Shown here: positions 1-13,060 of the stretch, piece by piece
Layout: each line of letters opens with the position of its first letter
How positions within the stretch are numbered: position 1 is the stretch's first letter
DNA from: Arenicola marina
Lineage: Eukaryota; Annelida; Polychaeta; Arenicolidae
Length of the DNA stretch: 64,000 bases
Assembly (NCBI GenBank): GCA_964019135.1
Contig: OZ025265.1
Location: forward strand, 1,612,001 to 1,676,000
Direction: 5' to 3'
Notes under the pieces: model-generated
Seen by the model: the letters and a program-made list of their open reading frames with translations, nothing else
Databases searched by the model: none
Told to the model about the DNA's origin: nothing
Translations under genes and position numbers: made by a program

Positions 1-879
1 GTAATTATTTCGACATCCGATCTCACGGCTGACGATTTATGACGGTTCAAATTTACTGTAAATTATCCTAGTAAATGTAAATTAATGCCGGTATCTGTCA
101 ATACAAATTTTGCATGCCAGACAACTTGTATTTCTGTAACATATGGCCAACGCTGTCTGGAATTCTAATAAAGAACCCTTACTTGTTCTGCAACACGAGG
201 AACGTGTGCATGATAAAGCATATAATATACAACTACGATGTCTGACTACCCACACTTTTTTCCTCCTACGCAACCTTGCCTTACGTTTTTAAAGGAGACA
301 GGGCGGGGCCACTTAAAGAAGTAATTGCTTAACAATTATAGTGACCGCAAAGGCGTAGGAAAAGAAGTAAATCAAAGGTTTCTAGGAGGAGAAAGTGGCA
401 AGAGATAAACCCGGGGGAGGGGGGGGGGGGGTACCCCACATTGCATCGTTTAGGAAGGCACTTATATATATCTGAAACTAAAAAGTTACTGCCTCATATA
501 TTCATAACCTCCGTCAATAGAAATGGCGATCGAGGCAGAGTGTTAAGCTATGCATTTGCCCCCAGATGACGTCTTACCACAGGCCGCGTGGTATGAGCTT
601 TTCGTCGATATGACGTTTTGGGTCCTAAAGTATGTCTTAAATGTTGGCCCCAGTCTTCCATCTCCATCGCTGTCGACCTTTTCCGTCCCTCCCCTTGCAG
701 CGTCCTCTCTTCCAATCACACTGCTGTCACCCTCTTCGGTCCCTTCTCTTCTTATGTCCAATAACCAACTACACCGTTTTTACTATTCCGGTACCTCCCC
801 TTCTAGCACCCAGTCTTCTAATTACACTGCTGTCATCCTTCCTGGTACCTCCCCTTCCTACGCCGTGTCGTTAACTACA

Positions 880-1875
880 CCGCTGTCACCTTTCCGGCAC
901 CTCCCCTTCCTGCCCACAGTCTTTTAACTACACCGCTGTCACCTTTCCGGTGCCTCCCCTTCCTGCCCACAGTCTTTTAACTACACCGCTGTCACCTTTC
1001 CGGCACCTCCCCTTCCTGCCCACAGTCTTTTAACTACACCGCTGTCACCTTTCCGGTGCCTCCCCTTCCTGCCCACAGTCTTTTAACTACACCGCTGTCA
1101 CATTTCCGGTACCTCCCCTTCCTGCACACAGTCTTCAAACTACACCGCTGTCACTTTTTCCGGTACCTCCTCTTTCTGCGCCCTCCATTCTAACTTCACC
1201 GCTCTCACCTTTCCGGTACCTCCCATTCCTGCGCCTTGTCTCCAGCTACACCGCTCTCACCTTTCCGGTACCTCCCCTTCCTGCGCCCTCCATTCTAACT
1301 TCAATGTTGTCACCGTTCAGGTACCTTCCCTTCCTGCGCCCTCCATTCTAACTTCACCGCTGTTACCTCCTCGGTACCTCCCGTTCCTGCGCCCTCCATT
1401 CTAACTTCACCGCTGTCACCTCCTCGGTACCTCCCCTTCCTGCGCCCTCCATTCTAACTTCACCGCTGTTACCTCCTCGGTACCTCCCCTTCCTGCGCCC
1501 TCCATTCTAACTTCACCGCTGCCACCTCCTCGGTACCTCCCCTTCCTGCGCTCTCCATTCTAACTTCACCGCTGTCACCTCCTCGGTACCTCCCCTTCCT
1601 GCGCCCTCCATTCTAACTTCACCGCTGTCACCTCCTCGGTACCTCCCCTTCCTGCGCCCTCCATTCTAACTTCACCGCTGTTACCTCCTCGGTACCTCCC
1701 CTTCCTGCGCCCTCCATTCTAACTTCACCGCTGCCACCTCCTCGGTACCTCCCCTTCCTGCGCCCTCCATTCTAACTTCACCGCTGCCACCTCCTCGGTA
1801 CCTCCCCTTCCTGCGCCCTCCATTCTAACTTCACCGCTGCCACCTCCTCGGTACCTCCCCTTCCTGCGCCTTGCC
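880..1875. repeat. 53-bp minisatellite
   Basis: About 19 units built on CGGTACCTCCCCTTCCTGCG, with successive CGGTAC at 1372 and 1425. The first part (to ~1140) uses a variant containing cacagtctttt; degenerate units extend upstream to about 700. Confidence 0.9.
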
Positions 1876-2672
1876 TCCAACTTCCCTTCCTGATGCATAC
1901 ACCAAATATATCAATGTATACGAGAACATTACTCTTGTTATAGATTTGCGAAGAATACACATGGACATTAAAACGTATTTTCTCAAGCGTATTGAGACCT
2001 CATCAAAACACAAAATCGAAAATATTTACAAGATACGTATGTCAAATGTGACAAAAGAATGATAAAAATAAGAGTGTTGGTGCACTGTTATCATAATTTA
2101 TAGATATTTTTGGCGGATACTATTGCCAGAGGTCCTATAATCTTTCCGGCCTGTTTAGAGAAGGCTATCGTTGTAGGCGCAGATCCAATTTCCCGTAAGT
2201 GATGGAACATGACAGTTGTATCTGCAACGCCAGACGAGAAAATCTCCGCACGGTGGCGCTCAACAGCTGTGAGCTGTTTATAATGATGTCAGTACAAAAA
2301 ACGGTGCTTGCTCCAACCATGGCACTCCATCTTCCTAGTGCTCAGTGCCGACTTAACGCCTTGTAAGTCAGGAACACAGCGTAAATCAAAACACGATTCG
2401 TTACTTGATTAATGGCTATGTTTTTGCAGATTTTTGCCATGGGCGCAATGCAGAAGTTTTGAGCGTGAGATGGCGCCACTTGGCGGGCAATAAAAGAAAC
2501 TAACTGCACCGATGAGCCGACGAGTCGCGAAGTAACAGCCGATCACTTTACAAATGAGGACTTTTTCTCATCCAAGTCATACCAGAGCATAGAGGGAGGG
2601 AAATGAGTTTTTGAGACCACATAGAAGTTCTGAAATGCCGAACGGTTTGTAGCGTTGTGCGGACTAGGCGGC

Positions 2673-2810
2673 GGTGGGGGGGGGGGGGGGGTTAGGCGGA
2701 GGGGCTCCCTAGCTCAGTTGCTACCCGGTCTGAGCTGCAGATTAACAGGTCATGGGTTTGCACCCTGGCACCTGCATCCAGAATATGCTTTATCTAACCC
2801 CATTTCAATT
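2673..2810 (+). repeat. tRNA-derived SINE fragment behind a poly-G tract
   Basis: After a G tract (2671-2690), 2703-2775 resembles a tRNA head: an A-box-like CTAGCTCAGTTG and a B-box-like GGGTTTGCACCC. The stems are too poor for a functional tRNA. Confidence 0.5.
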
Positions 2811-3457
2811 TCCCTAGCTCGGTTTTATGGTTTCATATTAAGATATTTATATATAGCATTTACACAAAATGCTGTGACGTATATCGGAATACTTAAATCA
2901 CAACACAAACTGCAAATCCATCGTATCGTCGACGGATGCCAACCAACCAACCAACCATTTACATATCACATTTTTATTCCACTATATACTTCCATTATAT
3001 TCCCCATCAGTAGGCTTCACTCCACCGGTTTACATGCTCTCTCAGACACGCATAAATAGCATCGCATTCTCATAGTAACGCAGCCGAAAGAAGATACTTA
3101 TCGAGCAGACTATGGTACAGCGGTATGCCAATTCCCTCATCCACCCCCCCCCCGTCCCCCTTATTTAAAAAACCCACAGCCACAATAAATCCATGGCGTG
3201 CGGCCATGCCATCAGGATCCGCCTCCCGGTGCCCCTCTCGAGTCCGATCCAAGGTCTGCTCATCCCGATAACACTCCGGGAAACCACAGAACGCAATAAA
3301 CGCCTATCGGCGGGCGGCACGAACGCACGCACGGTCCAGGGTCGCGTTACCATAGCTACAGCCAGTCCGAGTGATGGGGTGTCTGGGATTTAGGGGATAG
3401 AATGGGGGGGGGGAGGCAGGGGGGGAGACAGATACAGAGAGACAGACAGAGATAGAG

Positions 3458-3462
<5 letters not shown>

Positions 3463-3519
<57 letters not shown>

Positions 3520-3523
3520 TAAA
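3463..3523. repeat. (TA)n/(GA)n microsatellite
   Basis: A run of TA dinucleotides to about 3496 followed by GA dinucleotides to about 3518. Confidence 0.95.
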
Positions 3524-3862
3524 TGATATATACCATATATATATCTAAATAATCATATATATTTATATAAAGACAGCTAAAACGCCGGGGGGGTGCGGCG
3601 AATACTCAAATTATTTCGCACGATTCGAAACTGTACCACTACTATAGTATAGTTTTATCGCCCCAGCTAACTAGGGGTAAAGAGATTACACAACAAGGAC
3701 TTATCCTGTCTGGAAGTAGGCAGTGACGGACAGATAGATACCAATCTGCCGACGTTGGATGAAAACACCCAGGACTCCAGGGAGTTCTTGGCTCCTTGTT
3801 TTACTACGGTAGCCGGAGTCACTGACCGCCTTCCTCGTGGTCAGCTGTTGTTCTAAGCACCG

Positions 3863-6800
3863 TGGTGTGGCTCCAGGCAAGCAAGGGGGATCGGAGGTCA
3901 GCAAGGAAGAGTTGGTGAGGCTCTAGGCAAGCAAGGGGGATCGGAGGTCAGCAAGGAAGAGTTGTTGTGGCTCACGGCAAGCAAGGGGGATCGGAGGTCA
4001 GCAAGGAAGAGTTGGTGTGGCTCCCGGCAAGCAAGGGGAATCGGAGGTCAGCAAGGAAGAGTTAGTGTGGCTCCCGGCAAGCAAGGGGGATCGGAGGTCA
4101 GCAAGGAAGAGTTGGTGTGGCTCCCGGCAAGCAAGGGGGATCGGAGGTCAGCAAGGAAGAGTTAGTGTGGCTCCCGGCAAGCAAGGGGGATCGGAGGTCA
4201 GCAAGGAAGAGTTGGTGTGCCTCCAGGCAAGCAAGGGGGATCGGAGGTCAGCAAGGAAGAGTTGGTGTGGCTACAGGCAAGCAAGGGGGATCGGAGGTCA
4301 GCAAGGATGAGTTGGTTTGGCTCCCGGCAAACAAGGGGGATCGGAGGTCAGCAAGGAAGTGTTGGTGTGGCTCCCGGCAAGTAAGGGTGATCGGAGGTCA
4401 GCAAGGAAGAGTTGGTGTGGCTCCCGGCAAGTAAGGGGGATCGGAGGTCAGCAAGGAAGAGTTGGTGTGGCTCCCGGCAAGTAAGGGGGATCGGAGGTCA
4501 GCAAGGAAGAGTTGGTGTGGCTACAGGCAAGCAAGGGGGATCGGAGGTCAGGAAAGAAGAGTTGGTGTGGCTCCCGGCAAGCAAGGGGGATCGGAGGTCA
4601 GCAAGGAAGAGTTGGTGTGGCTCCCGGCAAGCAAGGGGGATCGGAGGTCAGCAAGGAAGAGTTGGTGTGGCTCACGGCAAGCAAGGGGGATCGGAGGTCA
4701 GGAAAGAAGAGTTGGTGTGGCTCCCGGCAAGCAAGGGGGATCGGTGGCCAGCAAGGAAGAGTTGGTGTGGCTCCCAGCACGCAAGGGGGATCGGAGGTCA
4801 GCAAGGAAGATTTGGTGTGGCTCTAGGCAAGCAAGGGAGATCGGAGGTCAGCAAGGAAGTGTTGGTGTGGCTCCCGGCAAGCAAGGGGGATCGGAGGGCA
4901 GCAAGGAAGAGTTGGTGTGGCTCCCGGCGAGCAAGGGGGATCGGAGGTTAGCAAGGAAGAGTTGGTGTGGCTCACGGCAAGCAAGGGGGATCGGAGGTCA
5001 GCAAGGAAGAGTTGGTGTGCCTCCAGGCAAGCAAGGGGGATCGGAGGTCAGCAAGGAAGAGTTGGTGTGGCTACAGGCAAGCAAGGGGGATCGGAGGTCA
5101 GCAAGGAAGAGTTGGTTTGGCTCCCGGCAAACAAGGGGGATCGGAGGTCAGCAAGGAAGTGTTGGTGTGGCTCCCGGCAAGTAAGGGTGATCGGAGGTCA
5201 GCAAGGAAGAGTTGGTGTGGCTCCCGGCAAGTAAGGGGGATCGGAGGTCAGCAAGGAAGAGTTGGTGTGGCTCCCGGCAAGTAAGGGGGATCGGAGGTCA
5301 GCAAGGAAGAGTTGGTGTGGCTCTAGGCAAGCAAGGGGGATCGGAGGTCAGGAAAGAAGAGTTGGTGTGGCTCCCGGCAAGCAAGGGGGATCGGAGGTCA
5401 GCAAGGAAGAGTTGGTGTGGCTCCCGGCAAGCAAGGGGGATCGGAGGTCAGCAAGGAAGAGTTGGTGTGGCTCACGGCAAGCAAGGGGGATCGGAGGTCA
5501 GGAAAGAAGAGTTGGTGTGGCTCCCGGCAAGCAAGGGGGATCGGTGGCCAGCAAGGAAGAGTTGGTGTGGCTCCCAGCACGCAAGGGGGATCGGAGGTCA
5601 GCAAGGAAGATTTGGTGTGGCTCTAGGCAAGCAAGGGAGATCGGAGGTCAGCAAGGAAGTGTTGGTGTGGCTCCCGGCAAGCAAGGGGGATCGGAGGGCA
5701 GCAAGGAAGAGTTGGTGTGGCTCCCGGCGAGCAAGGGGGATCGGAGGTCAGCAAGGAAGAGTTGGTGTGGCTCACGGCAAGCAAGGGGGATCGGAGGTCA
5801 GGAAAGAAGAGTTGGTGTGGCTCCCGGCAAGCAAGGGGGATTGGTGGCCAGCAAGGAAGAGTTGGTGTGGCTCCCAGCACGCAAGGGGGATCGGAGGTCA
5901 GCAAGGAAGATTTGGTGTGGCTCTAGGCAAGCAAGGGGGATCGGAGGTCAGCAAGGAAGAGTTGGTGTGGCTCCCGGCAAGCAAGGGGGATCGGGGGTCA
6001 GCAAGGAGGAGTTGGTGTGGCTCCAGGCAAGCAAGGGGGATCGGAGGTCAGCAAGGAAGAGTTGGTGTGGCTCCCGGCAAGCAAGGGGGATCGGAGGTCA
6101 GCAAGGAAGAGTTGGTGTGGCTCCAGGCAAGCAAGGGAGATCGGAGATCAGCAAGGAAGAGTTGGTGTGGCTCCCGGAAAGCAGAGGGGATCGGAGATCA
6201 GCAAGGAAGAGTTAGTGTGGCTCCCGGCAAGTAAGGGGGATCGGAGGTCAGCAAGGAAGAGTTGGTGTGGCTCCAGGCAAGCAAGGGGGATCGGAGATCA
6301 GCAAGGAAGAGTTGGTGTGGCTCCAGGCAAGCAAGGGAGATAGGAGGTCAGCAAGGAACAGTTGGTGTGGCTCTAGGCAAGCAAGGGGGATCGGAGGTCA
6401 GCAAGGAAGAGTTGGTGTGGCTCCAGGCAAGTAAGGGGGATCGGAGGTCAGCAAGGAAGAGTTGGTGTGGCTCCAGGCAAGCAAGGGAGATAGGAGGTCA
6501 GCAAGGAAGTGTTGGTGTGGCTCTAGGCAAGCAAGGGGGATCGGAGGCCAGCAAGAAAGAGTTGGTGTGGCTCTAGGCAAGCAAGGGGGATCGGAGGTCA
6601 GCAAGGAAGAGTTGGTGTGGCTCTAGGCAAGCAAGGGGGATCGGAGGTCAGCAAGGAAGAGTTGGTGTGGCTCCAGGCAAGCAAGGGAGATAGGAGGTCA
6701 GCAAGGAAGTGTTGGTGTGGCTCTAGGCAAGCAAGGGGGATCGGAGGCCAGCAAGAAAGAGTTGGTGTGGCTCTAGGCAAGCAAGGGGGATCGGAGGTCA

Positions 6801-8070
6801 GCAAGGAAGAGTTGGTGTGGCTCTAGGCAAGCAAGGGGGATCGGAGATCAGCAAGGAAGAGTTGGTGTGGCTCCAGGCAAGCAAGGGAGATAGGAGGTCA
6901 GCAAGGAAGTGTTGGTGTGGCTCTAGGCAAGCAAGGGGGATCGGAGGCCAGCAAGAAAGAGTTGGTGTGGCTCTAGGCAAGCAAGGGGGATCGGAGGTCA
7001 GCAAGGAAGAGTTGGTGTGGCTCCAGGCAAGCAAGGGAGATAGGAGGTCAGCAAGGAAGTGTTGGTGTGGCTCTAGGCAAGCAAGGGGGATCGGAGGCCA
7101 GCAAGAAAGAGTTGGTGTGGCTCTAGGCAAGCAACGGGGATCGGAGGTCAGCAAGGAAGAGTTGGTGTGGCTCTAGGCAAGCAAGGGGGATCGGAGGTCA
7201 GCAAGGAAGAGTTGGTGTGGCTCCAGGCAAGCAAGGGAGATAGGAGGTCAGCAAGGAAGTGTTGGTGTGGCTCTAGGCAAGCAAGGGGGATCGGAGGCCA
7301 GCAAGAAAGAGTTGGTGTGGCTCTAGGCAAGCAAGGGGGATCGGAGGTCAGCAAGGAAGAGTTGGTGTGGCTCTAGGCAAGCAAGGGGGATCGGAGATCA
7401 GCAAGGAAGAGTTGGTGTGGCTCCAGGCAAGCAAGGGAGATAGGAGGTCAGCAAGGAAGAGTTGGTGTGGCTCCCAGCACGCAAGGGGGATCGGAGGTCA
7501 GCAAGGAAGATTTGGTGTGGCTCTAGGCAAGCAAGGGGGATCGGAGGTCAGCAAGGAAGAGTTGGTGTGGCTCCAGGCAAGCAAGGGGGATCGGAGGTCA
7601 GCAAGGAAGAGTTGGTGTGGCTCCCGGCAAGCAAGGGGGATCGAAGGTCAGCAAAGAAAAGTTGGTGTGGCTCCCGGCAAGCAAGGGGGATCGGAGGTCA
7701 GCAAGGAAGAGTTGGTGTGGCTCCAGGCAAGCAAGGGGGATAGGAGGTCAGCAAGGAGAAGTTGGTGTGGCTCCAGGCAAGTAAGGGGGATCGGAGGTCA
7801 GGAAAGAAGAGTTGGTGTGGCTACAGGCAAGCAAGGGGGATCGGAGGTCAGCAAGGAAGAGTTGGTGTGGCTCCCGGCGAGCAAGGGGGATCGGAGGTCA
7901 GCAAGGAAGAGTTGGTGTGGCTCACGGCAAGCAAGGGGGATCGGAGGTCAGGAAAGAAGAGTTGGTGTGGCTCCCGGCAAGCAAGGGGGATTGGTGGCCA
8001 GCAAGGAAGAGTTGGTGTGGCTCCCAGCACGCAAGGGGGATCGGAGGTCAGCAAGGAAGATTTGGTGTAA
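3863..8070. repeat. 50-bp minisatellite with higher-order structure
   Basis: About 84 units containing GCAAGCAAGGGGGATCGGAG. An 800-bp block (16 units) is duplicated: rare variants at 4210-4390 recur at 5010-5190. At 6481, 6681, 6881, 7031, 7231 and 7431 the variant gcaagggagatagg recurs every 200 or 150 bp. The unit is nearly stop-free in several frames, so it gives many overlapping open frames on both strands that are not genes. None of those on the plus strand starts with a repeat-internal ATG. Confidence 0.95.
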
Positions 8071-8313
8071 TCTATTCTGTGCTTTATGCTTATATTCTAT
8101 GAACAGGCGGCCGACATCTATGTATCTCGCAAAAAAAAATCGCCGCAAGTGTGTATGTATTATAAAAGCATTTATTTGGTTCTTTGCAAAAGGGAGAAGA
8201 TTTATCTAATGCTTACTGTGATGTCTGTTGTGCAGGTGGTAGTGGGAGAGCAGACAAACTTATATGTTATGCTACAGTGGATCATCAATCGTAAAGATAT
8301 ATTTATGCCCAGG

Positions 8314-8430
8314 AATAACACAGAGAAATGACAAAGGGTAGTGCAAGAATAATACAGAGAAATGACAACGGATAGCGCAAGAATAATACAGAAAAATGAC
8401 AACGGATAGTGCAAGAATAATACAGATGAA
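8314..8430. repeat. 34-bp tandem repeat, about 3 units
   Basis: Repeats of GAAATGACAA..GGATAGTGCAAGAATAATACAGA. Confidence 0.85.
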
Positions 8431-8894
8431 TTAATGGAATAGAACACGATGGTAGGAAGGAGGAAAGTGGAGAGATTAAAGGAAGATGAGAAACAATGAG
8501 AGGACAGAACAGAAAAAGGAAAAGACAGACAGAGGCGTCACGTCGGGCCTGGACGCTCAAGGTCATACCCCCAACCGCATTGGACGCCGAGAAATGCATC
8601 AAAGGCTGTTAAAGTTGATCCCGCTGGCCGCGGAGTCTGGTAAACAGGGATTGTCCGGTATTAATGCGTGAGATAGGCTGGTAACTCAATGGGATTTAGA
8701 ACACTACCCTCGGCTATACACACACCGTCGGTCTCAGACCCATGTCAACATTGGCCAGAGCGGGTGGCTGTGACGGTGTAAAAGTGGGTGGCGGGGTGGG
8801 AGACCGAAGATGCGGGGATGAGTGGCCAGGGCTGAAAGATAGGGAGGGAGGGGGTGACATTAATGTGGATGACGGGGTGAGTGACCGGGGCTGT

Positions 8895-9190
8895 CGTGGT
8901 AGGGTGGACAGGGCTGCGGTGGTAGGGTGGACAGGGCTGTGGTGGTAGGGTGGACAGGGCTTTGGTGGCAAGGTGGACAGGGCTGTGGTGGTAGGGTGGA
9001 CAGGGCTGTGGTGGTAGGGTGGACAGGGCTGTGGTGGTAAGGTGGACAGGGCTGTGGTGGTAGGGTGGACAGGGCTGTGGTGGTAGGGTGGACAGGGCTG
9101 TGGTGGTAGGGTGGACAGGGCTGTGGTGGTAAGGTGGACAGGGCTGTGGTGGTAGGGTGGACAGGGCTGTCGGGGTGGGTGGCCAGGGAT
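8895..9190. repeat. 23-bp minisatellite
   Basis: About 13 units of GGTAGGGTGGACAGGGCTGTGGT; the phrase GTGGACAGGG recurs every 23 bp (905, 928, ...). Confidence 0.9.
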
Positions 9191-9433
9191 GTGGCGCTAG
9201 GGTGGCCGGTGGTGTGGTGCTGGGTACCCATCGCAGCTGGTGACCGGGGTGCGCCCGGCCGTGGATGCCGTTCTGATGCCTCCATCAAGCTTGGTCCAAG
9301 GAGCAATTGGATGTCAGCCCCACGGTAAATAGTTTTCGCGTGGAGGACATTGCTGTATATGCGCTTCCGGGACCCATTATGCACAGTCACGGCGGAAGCG
9401 AGATCAAGGAGGAGGCGTCTGGCAGCGGGCTCA

Positions 9434-9640
9434 CATGTCCATCGCGTCCTTCTGCTGCCCCGTGTCCATCGCGTCTTTCTGCTGTCCCGTGTCCATCGCG
9501 TCCTTCTGCTGTCCCGTGTCCATCGCGTCCTTCTGCTGTCCCGTGTCCATCGCGTCCTTCTGCTGTCCCGTGTCCATCGCGTCCTTCTGCTGTCCCGTGT
9601 CCATCGCGTCTTTCTGCTGTCCCGTGTCTCGCTCGCGTCC
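9434..9640. repeat. 27-bp minisatellite
   Basis: About 7 units of TGTCCATCGCGTCCTTCTGC plus 7 bp. The 27-bp length preserves frame, so all frames stay open on both strands; no promoter, intron or homologous protein is apparent. Confidence 0.9.
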
Positions 9641-9752
9641 CGCCCGCGTCCCGCCCGCGTCCCGCCCGCCCCCCGCCATTCAGCTCCCCCCCCCGCCCTC
9701 CGTACCACGACCACCATCGTGGCTGGTCGCTGGTTTCACTTCTGACGCCACG

Positions 9753-10632
9753 GCCTGAAGCACTACCATTGGCTGGCTTGGCGGATCAACAGGCCTGAAG
9801 CACTACCATTGGCTGGCTTGGCGGATCAACAGGCCTGAAGCACTACCATTGGCTGGCTTGGCGGATCAACAAGCCTGAAGCACTACCATTGGCTGGATTG
9901 GCGGATCAACAGGCCTGAAGCACTACCATTGGCTGGCTTGGCGGATCAACAGGCCTGAAGCACTACCATTGGCTGGCTTGGCGGATCAACAGGCCTGAAG
10001 CACTACCATTGGCTGGCTTGGCGGATCAACAAGCCTGAAGCACTACCATTGGCTGGCTTGGCGGATCAACAAGCCTGAAGCACTACCATTGGCTGGCTTG
10101 GCGGATCAACAAGCCTGAAGCACTACCATTGGCTGGCTTGGCGGATCAACAGGCCTGAAGCACTACCATTGGCTGGCTTGGCGGATCAACAGGCCTGAAG
10201 CACTACCATTGGCTGGCTTGGCGGATCAACAAGCCTGAAGCACTACCATTGGCTGGCTTGGCGGATCAACAAGCCTGAAGCACTACCATTGGCTGGCTTG
10301 GCGGATCAACAGGCCTGAAGCACTACCATTGGCTGGCTTGGCGAATCCACAAGCCTGAAGCACTACCATTGGCAGGCTTGGCGGATCAACAAGCCTGAAG
10401 CACTACCATTGGCTGGCTTGGCGGATCAACAAGCCTGAAGCACTACCATTGGCTGGCTTGGCGGATCAACAGACCTGAAGCACTACCATTGGCTGGCTTG
10501 GCGGATCAACAAGCCTGAAGCACTACCATTGGCTGGCTTGGCGGATCAACAAGCCTGAAGCACTACCATTGGCTGGCTTGGCGGATCAACAGGTCTGAAG
10601 CACTACCATTGGCTGGCTTGGCGGATCAACAG
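9753..10632. repeat. 40-bp minisatellite, 22 units, each with a CCAAT box
   Basis: Exactly 22 x 40 bp, starting GCCTGAAGCACTACCATTGG. On the minus strand each unit reads AGCCAATGG (GCCAATGG in the one unit with an altered flank), which fits the NF-Y consensus RRCCAATSR. Confidence 0.95.
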
Positions 10633-11959
10633 GCCGTTACACATAGTCCCCTGCTCGTCATCACTGCATTTAACTAACTCGGCTAAGGCGCCTTTATTAT
10701 GACGTAAAATCTACGATTTTACGGCATCTATCACTACGTTGGTAAGGCTGTTTGTGTGTGTGTGTGTCTGTCTGTATGTGTGCGCGCGCTCTGTGGGTCG
10801 CAAAACGCAACATTTCGTTCTGTAACTTTACCCATCGATAGGTATTTGACATGGCTCGGTCAAGTTCGTTACAGTGTACAGTCATGTGTTAAGATCAAGG
10901 TCATTGTAGTGGACCGAAGACATAATCTGGATTTTACATTTTACGTCATCTCACCCTACGGGTGACGCAATCTCGTATCTCTGTTGTCGCCTCAATGCAT
11001 TTTCACACTCGCTCGCCAGGGCGGCGCTGCGTAAATTGATGGGAAAAAATACACCGCGCATTCCTACAAATTGGTGCCGGGGGCCCAGCCTAAGCCTAAT
11101 AACACACCGTATCAGGTGATGAAAAGAACATCTTTGAAAGGGTACAAGATGGGTTTTGCTGTAATAAATACACAGAGCTCTTTATTTTTATGTTTTATTC
11201 TTAAAAATTATAATGTAAGAAATTAGAGCTGATTTGACCATTTTTCAAGAATCTTGAAACTTGCCCCCGGCCGACAGCAGCGGTAAGAGCGGAGCTTACG
11301 TAGCGCCACCGTGCGGGGAGCTTGCCTCGTAATATGTAGATTGCTCATACTTGGTCAAATTAGACTGACTGAAGTGATCGCAGGTAGTGACTGGGCTAGC
11401 TGTGGAAGTTAAACTTGGCGGGCGATAATGAAAGGTCTAACCATGCAAATGCTCTGTATCGAAAATAAATAAAACACGATATTCGGAAATATCACCGTTG
11501 TGACTAACCCCAATGTTGTTGCATTGTATTATCAGTCAGAGACGCGAACAGTTGCCAACGTGTTACGGGGTTTAATTGCGCTCTATTAATATCGTCTCCT
11601 CATTTAAAGTGACGAGACGAGAGCTGCCGGCTACGAAACCTGCGCACTAAGCGCAGCTCAGACCAATCACAAAACAGAAAAAGCATTTACATCGCCTTTT
11701 GAAGTTTTTCTCATTGAACTCTAACTGGCACTGGCAGCGAGGGGAGTCCCCAATGACGTGTAGGTTTGCCTTCTTGAGGCTTGTGAATGTACGATGGAGC
11801 AATACATGCCGAGCGAAGCGATGTGAAGAGGCGGAAATTGGCGGATGAATACCCGTCGATGGAGTAACAAGTCCCGGACCGGGAGTCTTGGTGAGAGGGT
11901 TAGACGTGACAGTTTTTGAGGCCTCGAGGCACTGGTATCTGACGCCAGCTGCTCACAGT

Positions 11960-12180
11960 AAGTGTGCCCCCTCCCCGCCTCCTCCCCGCCTCCTCCCCGC
12001 CCCTCTCCGCCATTCCCGCCCCTCCCAGCCCCCTCCCCACCACCCCAGGCCCCTCACGGTAGGTGTGCCACCTCCCCGCCCCCTCTCCGTCCCTCCGCGC
12101 CCCCTCCTGCCCCCTCCCCGCCGGCCCACACCCCTCACGTTACGTGTTCCCTGTGCCACCTCCCCGCCCCCTCCCCAGCT
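11960..12180. other. C-rich low-complexity block
   Basis: Imperfect runs of CTCCCCGCC. Several open frames cross it but all are proline- or glycine-rich low complexity. No gene is recognised in 10640-12700. Confidence 0.7.
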
Positions 12181-12737
12181 CAACAGCTGCTTCGACTTGA
12201 ACGCTGCCCATTGTAATGTGATGTGTTTCATGTTTGATACTTACATAAAGAAGTTAAAAAAAGACAAGAGACGAATTGGAACGCTGCGCCTGCGTAATAG
12301 AGTCCAGTTGTTAATATTGATCATTGCGCTGTATATGTGCATAGCGATCAGTCATCAAGTATGCGACGGATGTGAATTTTTGAGGACATAGATGAAAGGT
12401 ATTGGTCGATATACTATATCTAGAATAGTGTTTTACCCCGTGACGTTCTGTAATTGGCGTTTTACCAAGAGAAATGATAGAATAGCCTGTCTCACGCACA
12501 CCTCGCACCGGCACAGGGCACCAGCTCTACAAACCGAAACCTGCATAGGTTCGAGTAGGCCGAGTGAAAGGGTCTCAAGTTGGTTTTGTGCGTGGCATGT
12601 ATTGTGTCGTATTTATTTAGCGCCTTATAACTTCAATATGGGTGGCATGAGGGGTCAGAGTGAAAACCGCACCGGTGTCATAATGATGGAGGATATGGAT
12701 GTGGTTATATAATGGTCATCACTATAACCACCATAGA

Positions 12738-13060
12738 GAGGACGGCGTGGTTAAAGTGATGTTTAGAATGGACGACGTGGTTATAATGATGTCTAAAATG
12801 GACGACGTGGTTATAGTGGTGTTTAGAATGGACGACGTGGTTATAATGATGTCTAAAATGGACGACGGGGTTATAGTGATGTCTAAAATGGACGACGTGT
12901 TTATAGTGACGTCTAAATGGACGACGTGGTTATAGTGATGTCTAAAATGGACGACGTGTTTATAGTGATGTCTAAAATGGACGACGTGGTTATAGTGATG
13001 TCTAAAATGGACGACGGGGTTATAGTGATGTCTAAAATGGACGACGGGGTTATAGTGATG
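12738..13060. repeat. 30-bp minisatellite
   Basis: About 11 units of AAAATGGACGACGTGGTTAT plus 10 bp. The length keeps frame and gives a repeated DDVVIVMSKM reading, without other gene evidence. Confidence 0.9.

Noticed and set aside
2703-2775. A tRNA gene
   Set aside because: Box-like motifs are present but stems do not pair well and the context is that of a SINE.
3670-3857. About 60 open codons ending GVTDRLPRGQLLF just before the 50-bp array
   Set aside because: No start, unconvincing acceptor, no recognised domain; length is compatible with chance.
3962-8209. Many overlapping plus- and minus-strand frames with KQGGSEVSKEEL-like repeats
   Set aside because: They are frame products of a 50-bp tandem repeat; starts fall on non-ATG codons.
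9307-9798. Proline/serine-rich frames over the 27-bp repeat and a 285-codon minus frame (8860-9717)
   Set aside because: Explained by the 23-bp and 27-bp repeats and GC-rich flanks; no introns or conserved residues.
9753-10632. CRISPR array
   Set aside because: Units are directly abutting 40-bp repeats with no unique spacers, in a eukaryotic context.
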